A DNA stretch of 37,500 bases from Apostichopus japonicus (GCF_037975245.1 NC_092572.1:34565866-34603365), one strand, 5' to 3'. Counted from the first letter of the stretch, positions 8,197 to 20,595 are shown. Notes: generated from the letters alone by a model not told the origin. A program made the numbers and translations.

Positions 8197-9911
8197 ACAA
8201 ACAGTCAGCAAAAAACTCTCGGTAGCGTGCGCCATGGGACGCCCGGAAGGTATTAAATTCCCCCACCACTCCCCACGCCTACGAACCGCCAAAATAATCT
8301 CAGATTCATCATCAGCACCCCAAGAAGCACCAGAACAGGTGTATTTCGTTCTTTTTTGGAGACACCCACTTGGGGTCGTGCCCCCCTCCCAATGGTTTTT
8401 GGCCCCCCATGCCCCCACACAACACCCACTTCCAAAATTAACTTCAGATTCGTGATCAGCGTGTCGAGAACAATCAGAAAAGATGCACACTGCCCGTCTT
8501 TGCGACAAAAATTATTTTCACCCAAAAAAACCATAAGGGGTACCCCTTACGGTTTTTACCGAAATTGCCCCAAAATGGATTTGGTCAAAATGACGTCACA
8601 GGGGGTAATCGATGCCCAGGAGTCCAAATCTGCAACTCCCAGGTCCATACCTGCTTCCGTTTGGGAGATATAGGGTCCCAGAGGACCCGATAGAAATACG
8701 TGTTCTTCATACGTGCAAAAGTTGGAAAACCCCCTCTTGTCAACCCCCCCTCCTGTCCTCTCTGAAGTACCCATCGAAATGAAATTTTGACGTGTAGTAG
8801 AAGACACCCTCGTCATTGTCATACATCAATTTCGTGTAATTATATGACCGGAAAAGGCTCTTTGTATATATGATTTCTATCTGCGCCAAAAATAGGTGTT
8901 TTTGTCTTGAAAAGTTAAAAAAAATACCTATTTTCGGTACCCCTTCCTTTCCACCGAGGGTATGTGACGGGGCTGAATTTTGGTTATGTGGGAGAAGAGA
9001 GTCGTAGCTACGTGTAGACAACTCATACGGTAGCATTAATTTTCGGGAAGGGGGTATAGTCTATACGTTTTTGAGGTCCCCCCCCCAAAGTAGGTGTTTT
9101 TCACCGGTAGTAGTTATAAACGTTTTTTCGAAATCCCGACATTTATACTTTTGAGCGTTACCATGGTTATGGGAATCAGTCCGATTTCCCCCATATTTTC
9201 AGGTTATCACCGCTAGGGTTTCCCCTTTCCAAAATAAAATAAACTTGTAGGTGCGTCCCTCCTCCGGGGTGGTGGGGGGGTCATTTTGGAAAAAATCCGA
9301 AAAAGTCAAAATAGTCAGTGTTATTATGTACGGGAAAATCACAACCCTTCTACTTTCGAGCGTTACCATGGTTACTGGGGTGGTCCGATTTTGACCATCT
9401 TTTCGGGGTACCACCGCTAGGGTGTCCCCTTCCCACATTTGAATAAAACTTGTGAGTGGGTCTCTTCTCCGGGTGATAGGGCGGTCAGTTTGGAAAAAAT
9501 CCGAATAGGTCATAATAATTAGTGTTACTATGTACGGGAAAATCCCGACTCTTCTACTCTGGAGCGTTACCATGGTTACTGGGGTGGTCCGATTACGGCC
9601 ATCTTTTCGGGGTACCACCGCTAGGGTGTCCCCTTTCTAAAATAGGATGAAACCTGTAGGTGGGTCTCTTCTCCGGGGTGGTAGGGGGGTCAGTTTGAAA
9701 AAAATCCGAAAAAGTCATAATAATTAGTGTTACTATGTACGGGAAAATCACGACCCTTCTACTTTGGAGCGTTACCATGGTTACTGGAGTGGTCCGATTA
9801 CGGCCATCTTTTAAGGGTACCACCGCTAGGGTGTCCCCTTTCCAAAATTAGAATAAAACTTTTAGGTTTGTCACTTCTCCGGGGTGGTAGGGGGTCATTT
9901 TGAGGAAAAGT
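8197..9911 (+). repeat. Higher-order unit C2 (4-monomer class, 1,715 bp)
   Basis: Core 8197-9117, then monomers at 9153, 9358, 9562 and 9767 (types m1, m2, m3, m4). Diagnostic features are CGTTTGGGAG in the core (shared with C3 only) and GTTATTATGTAC with CACAACCC in m1 (shared with C3 and C4). C2-C4 therefore look like recently amplified neighbours. m2 is 204 bp, so an open frame runs across it; the other monomers shift frame. Confidence 0.95.
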
Positions 9912-11625
9912 ACAAACAGTCAGCAAAAAACTCTCGGTAGCGTGCGCCATGGGACGCCCGGAAGGTATTAAATTCCCCCACCACTCCCCACGCCTACGAA
10001 CCGCCAAAATAATCTCAGATTCATCATCAGCACCCCAAGAAGCACCAGAACAGGTGTATTTCGTTCTTTTTTGGAGACACCCACTTGGGGTCGTGCCCCC
10101 CTCCCAATGGTTTTTGGCCCCCCATGCCCCCACACAACACCCACTTCCAAAATTAACTTCAGATTCGTGATCAGCGTGTCGAGAACAATCAGAAAAGATG
10201 CACACTGCCCGTCTTTGCGACAAAAATTATTTTCACCCAAAAAAACCATAAGGGGTACCCCTTACGGTTTTTACCGAAATTGCCCCAAAATGGATTTGGT
10301 CAAAATGACGTCACAGGGGGTAATCGATGCCCAGGAGTCCAAATCTGCAACTCCCAGGTCCATACCTGCTTCCGTTTGGGAGATATAGGGTCCCAGAGGA
10401 CCCGATAGAAATACGTGTTCTTCATACGTGCAAAAGTTGGAAAACCCCCTCTTGTCAACCCCCCCTCCTGTCCTCTCTGAAGTACCCATCGAAATGAAAT
10501 TTTGACGTGTAGTAGAAGACACCCTCGTCATTGTCATACATCAATTTCGTGTAATTATATGACCGGAAAAGGCTCTTTGTATATATGATTTCTATCTGCG
10601 CCAAAAATAGGTGTTTTTGTCTTGAAAAGTTAAAAAAAATACCTATTTTCGGTACCCCTTCCTTTCCACCGAGGGTATGTGACGGGGCTGAATTTTGGTT
10701 ATGTGGGAGAAGAGAGTCGTAGCTACGTGTAGACAACTCATACGGTAGCATTAATTTTCGGGAAGGGGGTATAGTCTATACGTTTTTGAGGTCCCCCCCC
10801 AAAGTAGGTGTTTTTCACCGGTAGTAGTTATAAACGTTTTTTCGAAATCCCGACATTTATACTTTTGAGCGTTACCATGGTTATGGGAATCAGTCCGATT
10901 TCCCCCATATTTTCAGGTTATCACCGCTAGGGTTTCCCCTTTCCAAAATAAAATAAACTTGTAGGTGCGTCCCTCCTCCGGGGTGGTGGGGGGGTCATTT
11001 TGGAAAAAATCCGAAAAAGTCAAAATAATCAGTGTTATTATGTACGGGAAAATCACAACCCTTCTACTTTCGAGCGTTACCATGGTTACTGGGGTGGTCC
11101 GATTTTGACCATCTTTTCGGGGTACCACCGCTAGGGTGTCCCCTTCCCACATTTGAATAAAACTTGTGAGTGGGTCTCTTCTCCGGGTGATAGGGCGGTC
11201 AGTTTGGAAAAAATCCGAATAGGTCATAATAATTAGTGTTACTATGTACGGGAAAATCCCGACTCTTCTACTCTGGAGCGTTACCATGGTTACTGGGGTG
11301 GTCCGATTACGGCCATCTTTTCGGGGTACCACCGCTAGGGTGTCCCCTTTCTAAAATAGGATGAAACCTGTAGGTGGGTCTCTTCTCCGGGGTGGTAGGG
11401 GGGTCAGTTTGAAAAAAATCCGAAAAAGTCATAATAATTAGTGTTACTATGTACGGGAAAATCACGACCCTTCTACTTTGGAGCGTTACCATGGTTACTG
11501 GAGTGGTCCGATTACGGCCATCTTTTAAGGGTACCACCGCTAGGGTGTCCCCTTTCCAAAATTAGAATAAAACTTTTAGGTTTGTCACTTCTCCGGGGTG
11601 GTAGGGGGTCATTTTGAGGAAAAGT
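9912..11625 (+). repeat. Higher-order unit C3 (4-monomer class, 1,714 bp)
   Basis: Core 9912-10831 plus m1-m2-m3-m4. It shares CGTTTGGGAG with C2. It has AATAATCAGTG in m1, like C4, where C2 has AATAGTCAGTG. Almost identical to C2 over the full length. Confidence 0.95.
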
Positions 11626-13339
11626 ACAAACAGTCAGCAAAAAACTCTCGGTAGCGTGCGCCATGGGACGCCCGGAAGGTATTAAATTCCCCCACCACAC
11701 CCCACGCCTACGAACCGCCAAAATAATCTCAGATTCATCATCAGCACCCCAAGAAGCACCAGAACAGGTGTATTTCGTTCTTTTTTGGAGACACCCACTT
11801 GGGGTCGTGCCCCCCTCCCAATGGTTTTTGGCCCCCCATGCCCCCACACAACACCCAATTCCAAAATTAACTTCAGATTCGTGATCAGCGTGTCGAGAAC
11901 AATCAGAAAAGATGCACACTGCCCGTCTTTGCGACAAAAATTATTTTCACCCAAAAAAACCATAAGGGGTACCCCTTACGGTTTTTACCGAAATTGCCCC
12001 AAAATGGATTTGGTCAAAATGACGTCACAGGGGGTAATCGATGCCCAGGAGTCCAAATCTGCAACTCCCAGGTCCATACCTGCTTCCGTTCGGGAGATAT
12101 AGGGTCCCAGAGGACCCGATAGAAATACGTGTTCTTCATACGTGCAAAAGTTGGAAAACCCCCTCTTGTCAACCCCCCCTCCTGTCCTCTCTGAAGTACC
12201 CATCGAAATGAAATTTTGACGTGTAGTAGAAGACACCCTCGTCATTGTCATACATCAATTTCGTGTAATTATATGACCGGAAAAGGCTCTTTGTATATAT
12301 GATTTCTATCTGCGCCAAAAATAGGTGTTTTTGTCTTGAAAAGTTAAAAAAAATACCTATTTTCGGTACCCCTTCCTTTCCACCGAGGGTATGTGACGGG
12401 GCTGAATTTTGGTTATGTGGGAGAAGAGAGTCGTAGCTACGTGTAGACAACTCATACGGTAGCATTAATTTTCGGGAAGGGGGTATAGTCTATACGTTTT
12501 TGAGGTCCCCCCCCAAAGTAGGTGTTTTTCACCGGTAGTAGTTATAAACGTTTTTTCGAAATCCCGACATTTATACTTTTGAGCGTTACCATGGTTATGG
12601 GAATCAGTCCGATTTCCCCCATATTTTCAGGTTATCACCGCTAGGGTTTCCCCTTTCCAAAATAAAATAAACTTGTAGGTGCGTCCCTCCTCCGGGGTGG
12701 TGGGGGGGTCATTTTGGAAAAAATCCGAAAAAGTCAAAATAATCAGTGTTATTATGTACGGGAAAATCACAACCCTTCTACTTTCGAGCGTTACCATGGT
12801 TACTGGGGTGGTCCGATTTTGACCATCTTTTCGGGGTACCACCGCTAGGGTGTCCCCTTCCCACATTTGAATAAAACTTGTGAGTGGGTCTCTTCTCCGG
12901 GTGATAGGGCGGTCAGTTTGGAAAAAATCCGAATAGGTCATAATAATTAGTGTTACTATGTACGGGAAAATCCCGACTCTTCTACTCTGGAGCGTTACCA
13001 TGGTTACTGGGGTGGTCCGATTACGGCCATCTTTTCGGGGTACCACCGCTAGGGTGTCCCCTTTCTAAAATAGGATGAAACCTGTAGGTGGGTCTCTTCT
13101 CCGGGGTGGTAGGGGGGTCAGTTTGAAAAAAATCCGAAAAAGTCATAATAATTAGTGTTACTATGTACGGGAAAATCACGACCCTTCTACTTTGGAGCGT
13201 TACCATGGTTACTGGAGTGGTCCGATTACGGCCATCTTTTAAGGGTACCACCGCTAGGGTGTCCCCTTTCCAAAATTAGAATAAAACTTTTAGGTTTGTC
13301 ACTTCTCCGGGGTGGTAGGGGGTCATTTTGAGGAAAAGT
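11626..13339 (+). repeat. Higher-order unit C4 (4-monomer class, 1,714 bp)
   Basis: Core 11626-12545 plus m1-m2-m3-m4. The core carries CCACACCCCACG (shared with C5) and ACACCCAATTCC, and has the common CGTTCGGGAG, so its left half groups with C5 while its monomers group with C2 and C3. Confidence 0.95.
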
Positions 13340-14848
13340 ACAAACAGTCAGCAAAAAACTCTCGGTAGCGTGCGCCATGGGACGCCCGGAAGGTATTAAA
13401 TTCCCCCACCACACCCCACGCCTACGAACCGCCAAAATAATCTCAGATTCATCATCAGCACCCCAAGAAGCACCAGAACAGGTGTATTTCGTTCTTTTTT
13501 GGAGACACCCACTTGGGGTCGTGCCCCCCTCCCAATGGTTTTTGGCCCCCCATGCCCCCACACAACACCCAGTTCCAAAATTAACTTCAGATTCGTGATC
13601 AGCGTGTCGAGAACAATCAGAAAAGATGCACACTGCCCGTCTTTGCGACAAAAATTATTTTCACCCAAAAAAACCATAAGGGGTACCCCTTACGGTTTTT
13701 ACCGAAATTGCCCCAAAATGGATTTGGTCAAAATGACGTCACAGGGGGTAATCGATGCCCAGGAGTCCAAATCTGCAACTCCCAGGTCCATACCTGCTTC
13801 CGTTCGGGAGATATAGGGTCCCAGAGGACCCGATAGAAATACGTGTTCTTCATACGTGCAAAAGTTGGAAAACCCCCTCTTGTCAACCCCCCCTCCTGTC
13901 CTCTCTGAAGTACCCATCGAAATGAAATTTTGACGTGTAGTAGAAGACACCCTCGTCATTGTCATACATCAATTTCGTGTAATTATATGACCGGAAAAGG
14001 CTCTTTGTATATATGATTTCTATCTGCGCCAAAAATAGGTGTTTTTGTCTTGAAAAGTTAAAAAAGTACCTCTTTTCGGTACCCCTTCCTTTCCACCGAG
14101 GGTATGTGACGGAGCTGAATTTTGGCTATGTGGGAGACAAGAGTCGTAGCTACGTGTAGACAACTCATACGGTAGCATTACATTTCGGGAAGGGGGTATA
14201 GTCTATACGTTTTTGAGGTTCTCCCCCAAAGTAGGTGTTTTCACCGGTAGTAGTTATAAACGTTTTTTCGAAATCCCGACATTTATACTTTTGAGCGTTA
14301 CCATGGTTATGGGAATCAGTCCGATTTCCCCCATATTTTCAGGTTGTCACCGCTAGTGTGTCCCCTTCCCACATTTGAATAAAACTTGTAGGTGGGTCTC
14401 TTCTCCGGGGTGGTAGGGGGGTCATTTTGGAAAAAAACCGAAAAGGCCATAATAATTAGTGTTACTATGTACGGGAAAATCCCGACTCTTCTACTCTGGA
14501 GCGTTACCATGGTTACTGGGGTGGTCCGATTATGGCCATCTTTTCGGGGTACCACCGCTAGGGTGTCCCCTTTCTAAAATAGGATGAAACCTGTAGGTGG
14601 GTCTCTTCTCCGGGGTGGTAGGGGGGTCAGTTTGAAAAAAATCCGAAAAAGTCATAATAATTAGTGTTACTATGTACGGGAAAATCACGACCCTTCTACT
14701 TTGGAGCGTTACCATGGTTACTGGAGTGGTCCGATTACGGCCATCTTTTAAGGGTACCACCGCTAGGGTGTCCCCTTTCCAAAATTAGAATAAAACTTTT
14801 AGGTTTGTCACTTCTCCGGGGTGGTAGGGGGTCATTTTGAGGAAAAGT
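13340..14848 (+). repeat. Higher-order unit C5 (3-monomer class, 1,509 bp)
   Basis: Core 13340-14257, then monomers at 14293, 14499 and 14704. The first monomer is a recombinant (m1'): its left part is m1 (GGTTATGGGAATCAGTCC) and its right part is m2-like (CCCACATTTGAATAAAAC). The core has ACACCCAGTTCC and the GGAGCTG/GACAAGAG/GGTTCTCCCCC haplotype in its right half, while its left half matches C4. Confidence 0.95.
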
Positions 14849-16562
14849 ACAAACAGTCAGCAAAAAACTCTCGGTAGCGTGCGCCATGGGACGCCCGGAA
14901 GGTATTAAATTCCCCCACCACTCCCCACGCCTACGAACCGCCAAAATAATCTCAGATTCATCATCAGCACCCCAAGAAGCACCAGAACAGGTGTATTTCG
15001 TTCTTTTTTGGAGACACCCACTTGGGGTCGTGCCCCCCTCCCAATGGTTTTTGGCCCCCCATGCCCCCACACAACACCCACTTCCAAAATTAACTTCAGA
15101 TTCGTGATGAGCGTGTCGAGAACAATCAGAAAAGATACACACTGCCCGTCTTTGCGACAAAAATTATTTTCACCCAAAAAAACCATAAGGGGTACCCCTT
15201 ACGGTTTTTACCGAAATTGCCCCAAAATGGATTTGGTCAAAATGACGTCACAGGGGGTAATCGATGCCCAGGAGTCCAAATCTGCAACTCCCAGGTCCAT
15301 ACCTGCTTCCGTTCGGGAGATATAGGGTCCCAGAGGACCCGATAGAAATACGTGTTCTTCATACGTGCAAAAGTTGGAAAACCCCCTCTTGTCAACCCCC
15401 CCTCCTGTCCTCTCTGAAGTACCCATCGAAATGAAATTTTGACGTGTAGTAGAAGACACCCTCGTCATTGTCATACATCAATTTCGTGTAATTATATGAC
15501 CGGAAAAGGCTCTTTGTATATATGATTTCTATCTGCGCCAAAAATAGGTGTTTTTGTCTTGAAAAGTTAAAAAAGTACCTCTTTTCGGTACCCCTTCCTT
15601 TCCACCGAGGGTATGTGACGGAGCTGAATTTTGGCTATGTGGGAGACAAGAGTCGTAGCTACGTGTAGACAACTCATACGGTAGCATTACATTTCGGGAA
15701 GGGGGTATAGTCTATACGTTTTTGAGGTCCCCCCCCAAAGTAGGTGTTTTTCACCGGTAGTAGTTATAAACGTTTTTTCGAAATCCCGACATTTATAATT
15801 TTGAGCGTTACCATGGTTATGGGAATCAGTCCGATTTCCCCCATATTTTCAGGTTATCACCGCTAGGGTTTCCCCTTTCCAAAATAAAATAAACTTGTAG
15901 GTGCGTCCCTCCTCCGGGGTGGTGGGGGGGTCATTTTGGAAAAAATCCGAAAAAGTCAAAATAATCAGTGTTACTATGTACGGGAAAATCACGACCCTTC
16001 TACTTTCGAGCGTTACCATGGTTACTGGGGTGGTCCGATTTTGACCATCTTTTCGGGGTACCACCGCTAGGGTGTCCCCTTCCCACATTTGAATAAAACT
16101 TGTGAGTGGGTCTCTTCTCCGGGTGATAGGGGGGTCAGTTTGGAAAAAATCCGAATAGGTCATAATAATTAGTGTTACTATGTACGGGAAAATCCCGACT
16201 CTTCTACTCTGGAGCGTTACCATGGTTACTGGGGTGGTCCGATTACGGCCATCTTTTCGGGGTACCACCGCTAGGGTGTCCCCTTTCTAAAATAGGATGA
16301 AACCTGTAGGTGGGTCTCTTCTCCGGGGTGGTAGGGGGGTCAGTTTGAAAAAAATCCGAAAAAGTCATAATAATTAGTGTTACTATGTACGGGAAAATCA
16401 CGACCCTTCTACTTTGGAGCGTTACCATGGTTACTGGAGTGGTCCGATTACGGCCATCTTTTAAGGGTACCACCGCTAGGGTGTCCCCTTTCCAAAATTA
16501 GAATAAAACTTTTAGGTTTGTCACTTCTCCGGGGTGGTAGGGGGGTCATTTTGAGGAAAAGT
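14849..16562 (+). repeat. Higher-order unit C6 (4-monomer class, 1,714 bp)
   Basis: Core 14849-15767 plus m1-m2-m3-m4. The core carries a private CGTGATGAGCG (others CGTGATCAGCG) and the GGAGCTG/GACAAGAG right-half haplotype, but GGTCCCCCCCC instead of GGTTCTCCCCC. m1 has TTACTATGTAC and CACGACCC, unlike C2-C4. Confidence 0.95.
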
Positions 16563-18072
16563 ACAAACAGTCAGCAAAAAACTCTCGGTATTGTGCGCCA
16601 TGGAACGCCCGGAAGGCATTAAATTCCCCCACCACTCCCCACGTCTCCAAACCGCCAAAATAATCTCAGATTCATCATCAGCACCCCAAGAAGCACCAGA
16701 ACAGGTGTATTTCGTTCGTTTATGGAGACACCCACTTGGGGTGGTGCCCCCCTCCCAATGGTTTTTGGCCCCCCATGCCCCCACACAACACCCAATTCCA
16801 AAATTAACTTCAGATTCGTGATCAGCGTGTCGAGAACAATCAGAAAAGATACACACTGCCCGTCTTTGCGACAAAAATTATTTTCACCCAAAAAAACCAT
16901 AAGGGGTACCCCTTACGGTTTTTACCGAAATTGCCCCAAAATGGATTTGGTCAAAATGACGTCACAGGGGGTAATCGATGCCCAGGAGTCCAAATCTGCA
17001 ACTCCCAGGTCCATACCTGCTTCCGTTCGGGAGATATAGGGTCCCAGAGGACCCGATAGAAATACGTGTTCTTCATACGTGCAAAAGTTGGAAAACCCCC
17101 TCTTGTCAACCCCCCCTCCTGTCCTCTCTGAAGTACCCATGGAAATGAAATTTTGACGTGTAGTAGAAGACACCCTCGTCATTGTCATACATCAATTTCG
17201 TGTAATTATATGACCGGAAAAGGCTCTTTGTATATATGATTTCTATCTGCGCCAAAAATAGGTGTTTTTGTCTTGAAAAGTTAAAAAAAATACCTATTTT
17301 CGGTACCCCTTCCTTTCCACCGAGGGTATGTGACGGGGCTGAATTTTGGTTATGTGGGAGAAGAGAGTCGTAGCTACGTGTAGACAACTCATACGGTAGC
17401 ATTACATTTCGGGAAGGGGGTATAGTCTATACGTTTTTGAGGTCCCCCCCCAAAGTAGGTGTTTTTCACCGGTAGTAGTTATAAACGTTTTTTCGAAATC
17501 CCGACATTTATAATTTTGAGCGTTACCATGGTTATGGGAATCAGTCCGATTTCCCCCATATTTTCAGGTTATCACCGCTAGGGTTTCCCCTTTCCAAAAT
17601 AAAATAAACTTGTAGGTGCGTCCCTCCTCCGGGGTGGTGGGGGGGTCATTTTGGAAAAAATCCGAAAAAGTCAAAATAATCAGTGTTACTATGTACGGGA
17701 AAATCACGACCCTTCTACTTTCGAGCGTTACCATGGTTACTGGGGTGGTCCGATTTTGACCATCTTTTCGGGGTACCACCGCTAGGGTGTCCCCTTCCCA
17801 CATTTGAATAAAACTTGTGAGTGGGTCTCTTCTCCGGGTGATAGGGGGGTCAGTTTGGAAAAAATCCGAATAGGTCATAATAATTAGTGTTACTATGTAC
17901 GGGAAAATCCCGACTCTTCTACTCTGGAGCGTTACCATGGTTACTGGGGTGGTCCGATTACGGCCATCTTTTCGGGGTACCACCGCTAGGGTGTCCCCTT
18001 TCTAAAATTAGAATAAAACTTTTAGGTTTGTCACTTCTCCGGGGTGGTAGGGGGGTCATTTTGAGGAAAAGT
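16563..18072 (+). repeat. Higher-order unit C7 (3-monomer class, second origin, 1,510 bp)
   Basis: Core 16563-17482 followed by m1, m2 and a fused m3/m4 monomer (near 17927): it begins like m3 (GGCCATCTTTTCGGGG) and switches after TTTCTAAAAT to m4 (TAGAATAAAACTTTTAGG). This is a different fusion from the m1' of the other short units, so the same unit length was reached independently. The core belongs to the GGTATTGTGCGCCATGGAAC variant shared with C8 and D1. Confidence 0.93.
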
Positions 18073-18991
18073 ACAAACAGTCAGCAAAAAACTCTCGGTA
18101 TTGTGCGCCATGGAACGCCCGGAAGGCATTAAATTCCCCCACCACTCCCCACGTCTCCAAACCGCCAAAATAATCTCAGATTCATCATCAGCACCCCAAG
18201 AAGCACCAGAACAGGTGTATTTCGTTCGTTTATGGAGACACCCACTTGGGGTGGTGCCCCCCTCCCAATGGTTTTTGGCCCCCCATGCCCCCACACAACA
18301 CCCAATTCCAAAATTAACTTCAGATTCGTGATCAGCGTGTCGAGAACAATCAGAAAAGATACACACTGCCCGTCTTTGCGACAAAAATTATTTTCACCCA
18401 AAAAAACCATAAGGGGTACCCCTTACGGTTTTTACCGAAATTGCCCCAAAATGGATTTGGTCAAAATGACGTCACAGGGGGTAATCGATGCCCAGGAGTC
18501 CAAATCTGCAACTCCCAGGTCCATACCTGCTTCCGTTCGGGAGATATAGGGTCCCAGAGGACCCGATAGAAATACGTGTTCTTCATACGTGCAAAAGTCG
18601 GAAAACCCCCTCTTTTCAACCCCCCCTCCTGTCCTCATTGAAGTACCCATTGAAATGAAATTTTGACGTGTAGTAGAAGACACCCTCGTCTTTGTCATAC
18701 GTTACTTTCGTCTAATTATCTGACCGGAAAAGCTCTTTGTCTATATGATTTCTACTTGCGCCAAAAATAGGTGTTTTTGTCTTGAAAAGTTAAAAAAAAG
18801 TACCTCTTTTCGGTACCCCTTCCTTTCCACCGAGGGTATGTGACGGGGCTGAATTTTGGCTATGTGGGAGACAAGAGTCGTAGCTACGTGTAGACAACTC
18901 ATACGGTAGCATTAATTTTCGGGAAGGGGGTATAGTCTATACGTTTTTGAGGTCCCCCCAAAAATAGGTGTTTTTCACCGGTAGCAGCTAT
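18073..18991 (+). repeat. Terminal core C8 of array 1 (no trailing monomers)
   Basis: The last core of array 1. After CACCGGTAG it reads CAGCTATGATAACCCT instead of continuing into the monomer remnant (TAGTTATAAACG). This change of flank marks the right boundary of the core at about 18991. It carries divergent bases shared with D1 (TTTGTCATACG, TCTAATTATCTGACC) and AAAATAGGTG shared with D10. Edge divergence like this is expected where homogenisation is weakest. Confidence 0.93.
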
Positions 18992-19159
18992 GATAACCCT
19001 GAACAAGGACGCCAGCGCCGACGTCAACATTCGAGCAGCTTTTTTAATACCTTAGGTCAAATGGAAATCAGGCAAAGTTATAATCGATGGATAGCCCTAT
19101 CTGTGATCTTTAATTACCGGATGTCCCGTTTCCACCGGATGCCCGGTTTTGCTGTAGCG

Positions 19160-19167
19160 TGACGTCA
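19160..19167. promoter_or_regulatory. CRE-like TGACGTCA, first of three in spacer
   Basis: A perfect palindromic octamer in the context GTGACGTCAC. Identical octamers follow at 19310-19317 and 19629-19636. Three in under 500 bp is far above chance for an 8-mer. Only the sequence is shown, not function. Confidence 0.4.
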
Positions 19168-19309
19168 CATCGACCCACTTTTCGACTCATCTGTACCCAT
19201 ATCTCAAGAACGGAACATTCGATCGTTCCAAAAATAGCACTAATGGATTCGGCATGTCCGATACTATCGGGAACAATATTTTCATGTATTTCGCGCGATT
19301 TTTATTTTC

Positions 19310-19317
19310 TGACGTCA
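19310..19317. promoter_or_regulatory. CRE-like TGACGTCA, second in spacer
   Basis: A perfect octamer followed by TCCGG. It lies about 113 bp right of CCATATCTCAAGAACGGA, which resembles the reverse complement of core sequence (see findings). Confidence 0.4.
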
Positions 19318-19628
19318 TCCGGTGGTGGCGCTATTTTCTGCGAAAAATTCAAATTCACCCAATTTGCTCGAAATTTCAGATTTAGTTAAAACTAATAATT
19401 AGAGATTATATAAACGTCGTTTAATCTAATTCCGGTCTTTGATTATTTTTTTATACTTTTGTTAAATATTATCTTATTAATATTTTATTTTGGCCGCCAT
19501 TTTGTCAAACATTGATGAAAATTTTTTAAATTCACAGAATCGATAGAACATGTCGCGACATATTTTTGCTGCTATTTAAAAGGTAATCAAATATCTAATT
19601 TTGTAATAATCGATGATAATGTGTTTTG

Positions 19629-19636
19629 TGACGTCA
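19629..19636. promoter_or_regulatory. CRE-like TGACGTCA, third in spacer
   Basis: A perfect octamer in the context GTGACGTCACTTCCGG; the adjacent ACTTCCGG also contains an ETS-type core (TTCC). Confidence 0.4.
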
Positions 19637-19903
19637 CTTCCGGTCAGAATAAAAAAGGGTCAAAAGCGGAAGTTATTTTGTACAGACTAAAGTGATAAGT
19701 CTTCGGTGTGAGTTACAGGTCGATAGCTGATTCCTCCCGTCTCGGAAACGGACCCCTAGGTAAAACTTTAAAGCGCCCTCATTCAGAAAGTAAACGACTT
19801 GAAACAAGTTTAAGATAATCACGTGATAGTACGCATCGAGTTACATCACGACACCAATTTGTGTCCCGAAAAACCATATCGTGTACACACAGGAGTCGAA
19901 TAT

Positions 19904-19949
19904 GCTAACCCCAAGCTAACCCTAGCCAAAGCTAGGGGTTGGGGTTAAC
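19904..19949. repeat. Hairpin of degenerate telomere-like arms
   Basis: The left arm contains CTAACCCC, AAG and CTAACCCTAGC; the right arm is GCTAGGGGTTGGGGTTAAC. They pair with a small bulge (the extra GCTA of the left arm) around a CAAA loop. The arms read as diverged CCCTAA and TTAGGG repeats facing each other, as a decayed inverted telomeric repeat would. Confidence 0.75.
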
Positions 19950-19978
19950 TTTGAGTGGCAGCCATCTTGGATTGGTAT

Positions 19979-20345
19979 GACCTTAGGTCAAAAAAAAACT
20001 TTTTGACCATTTTCGGTGGTCCGACTTATGATATCCAATAAAAACTAATAAAAAATGATGAACTAAATTTTTGACCTCTGATTGACCTTTGACCCGATGA
20101 CCTCATGGCCGAAATTTTTCAGGTGACCATTCCTTATGACCTCACAGGTCATCGTTGCAAGTTTCGTGGAAATCGGTCACTCTCACGATTTTTGACCTTT
20201 TTTGGAAGGAACGACATTTTTGACCTTTGACCCCCTATAACACATTAACCGGAAGTGACATATACTTGCCCTTTGCATATGTCAGTGCCCTATTGAGCCT
20301 TAACATCCACAAGAAATTTGGAGGTCAAAGGTCAAAGTTTACGAT
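19979..20345. repeat. TGACC-rich zone with three DR1-type motifs
   Basis: TGACC or its complement GGTCA recurs throughout at irregular spacing. Three direct repeats with one-base spacing are visible: TGACCTTTGACCC at 20083-20095, TGACCTTTGACCC at 20221-20233, and AGGTCAAAGGTCA at 20322-20334 on the other strand. The last is the textbook DR1 nuclear-receptor half-site pair. Similar TGACCTTTGACC-rich DNA is common in invertebrate intergenic repeats, so repeat origin is as likely as regulation. Confidence 0.6.
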
Positions 20346-20550
20346 TTTCGACCATAACCCTAGGGGTAGTCATTTTCAAAAATGAAACAGTAAGGTAATA
20401 TATTAAGTCAACTGCATTTTATGGCTGTAATAAAAAGTCATGTGACCCAAACTGACCGGAAGTGTGGGTGGGTGTACAGTGACAACAGTTCAACCCTTTG
20501 ACCAAATATTGGACTTCCCGATGCCCAACTTTCCGAGATCGACCCCAAAA

Positions 20551-20595
20551 AATGGACACCCGGGACGTGAAAGTGCCCTCTTGGGACGTAGGCAC
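20551..20595 (+). repeat. Relic 21-bp satellite monomers, direct orientation
   Basis: Two diverged monomers in the same orientation as the main satellite: AATGGACACCCGGGACGTGA and AAGTGCCCTCTTGGGACGTA. They are isolated from the main satellite and lie left of telomeric tract 2. Confidence 0.8.

Noticed and set aside
9199-9618. 139-codon minus-strand open frame spanning two monomers
   Set aside because: It stays open because one monomer is 204 bp (68 codons), giving an internal repeat of VPRKDG and TTPVTMVTL. Neighbouring monomers of 202, 205, 206, 207 or 217 bp shift the frame, as a non-coding satellite would.
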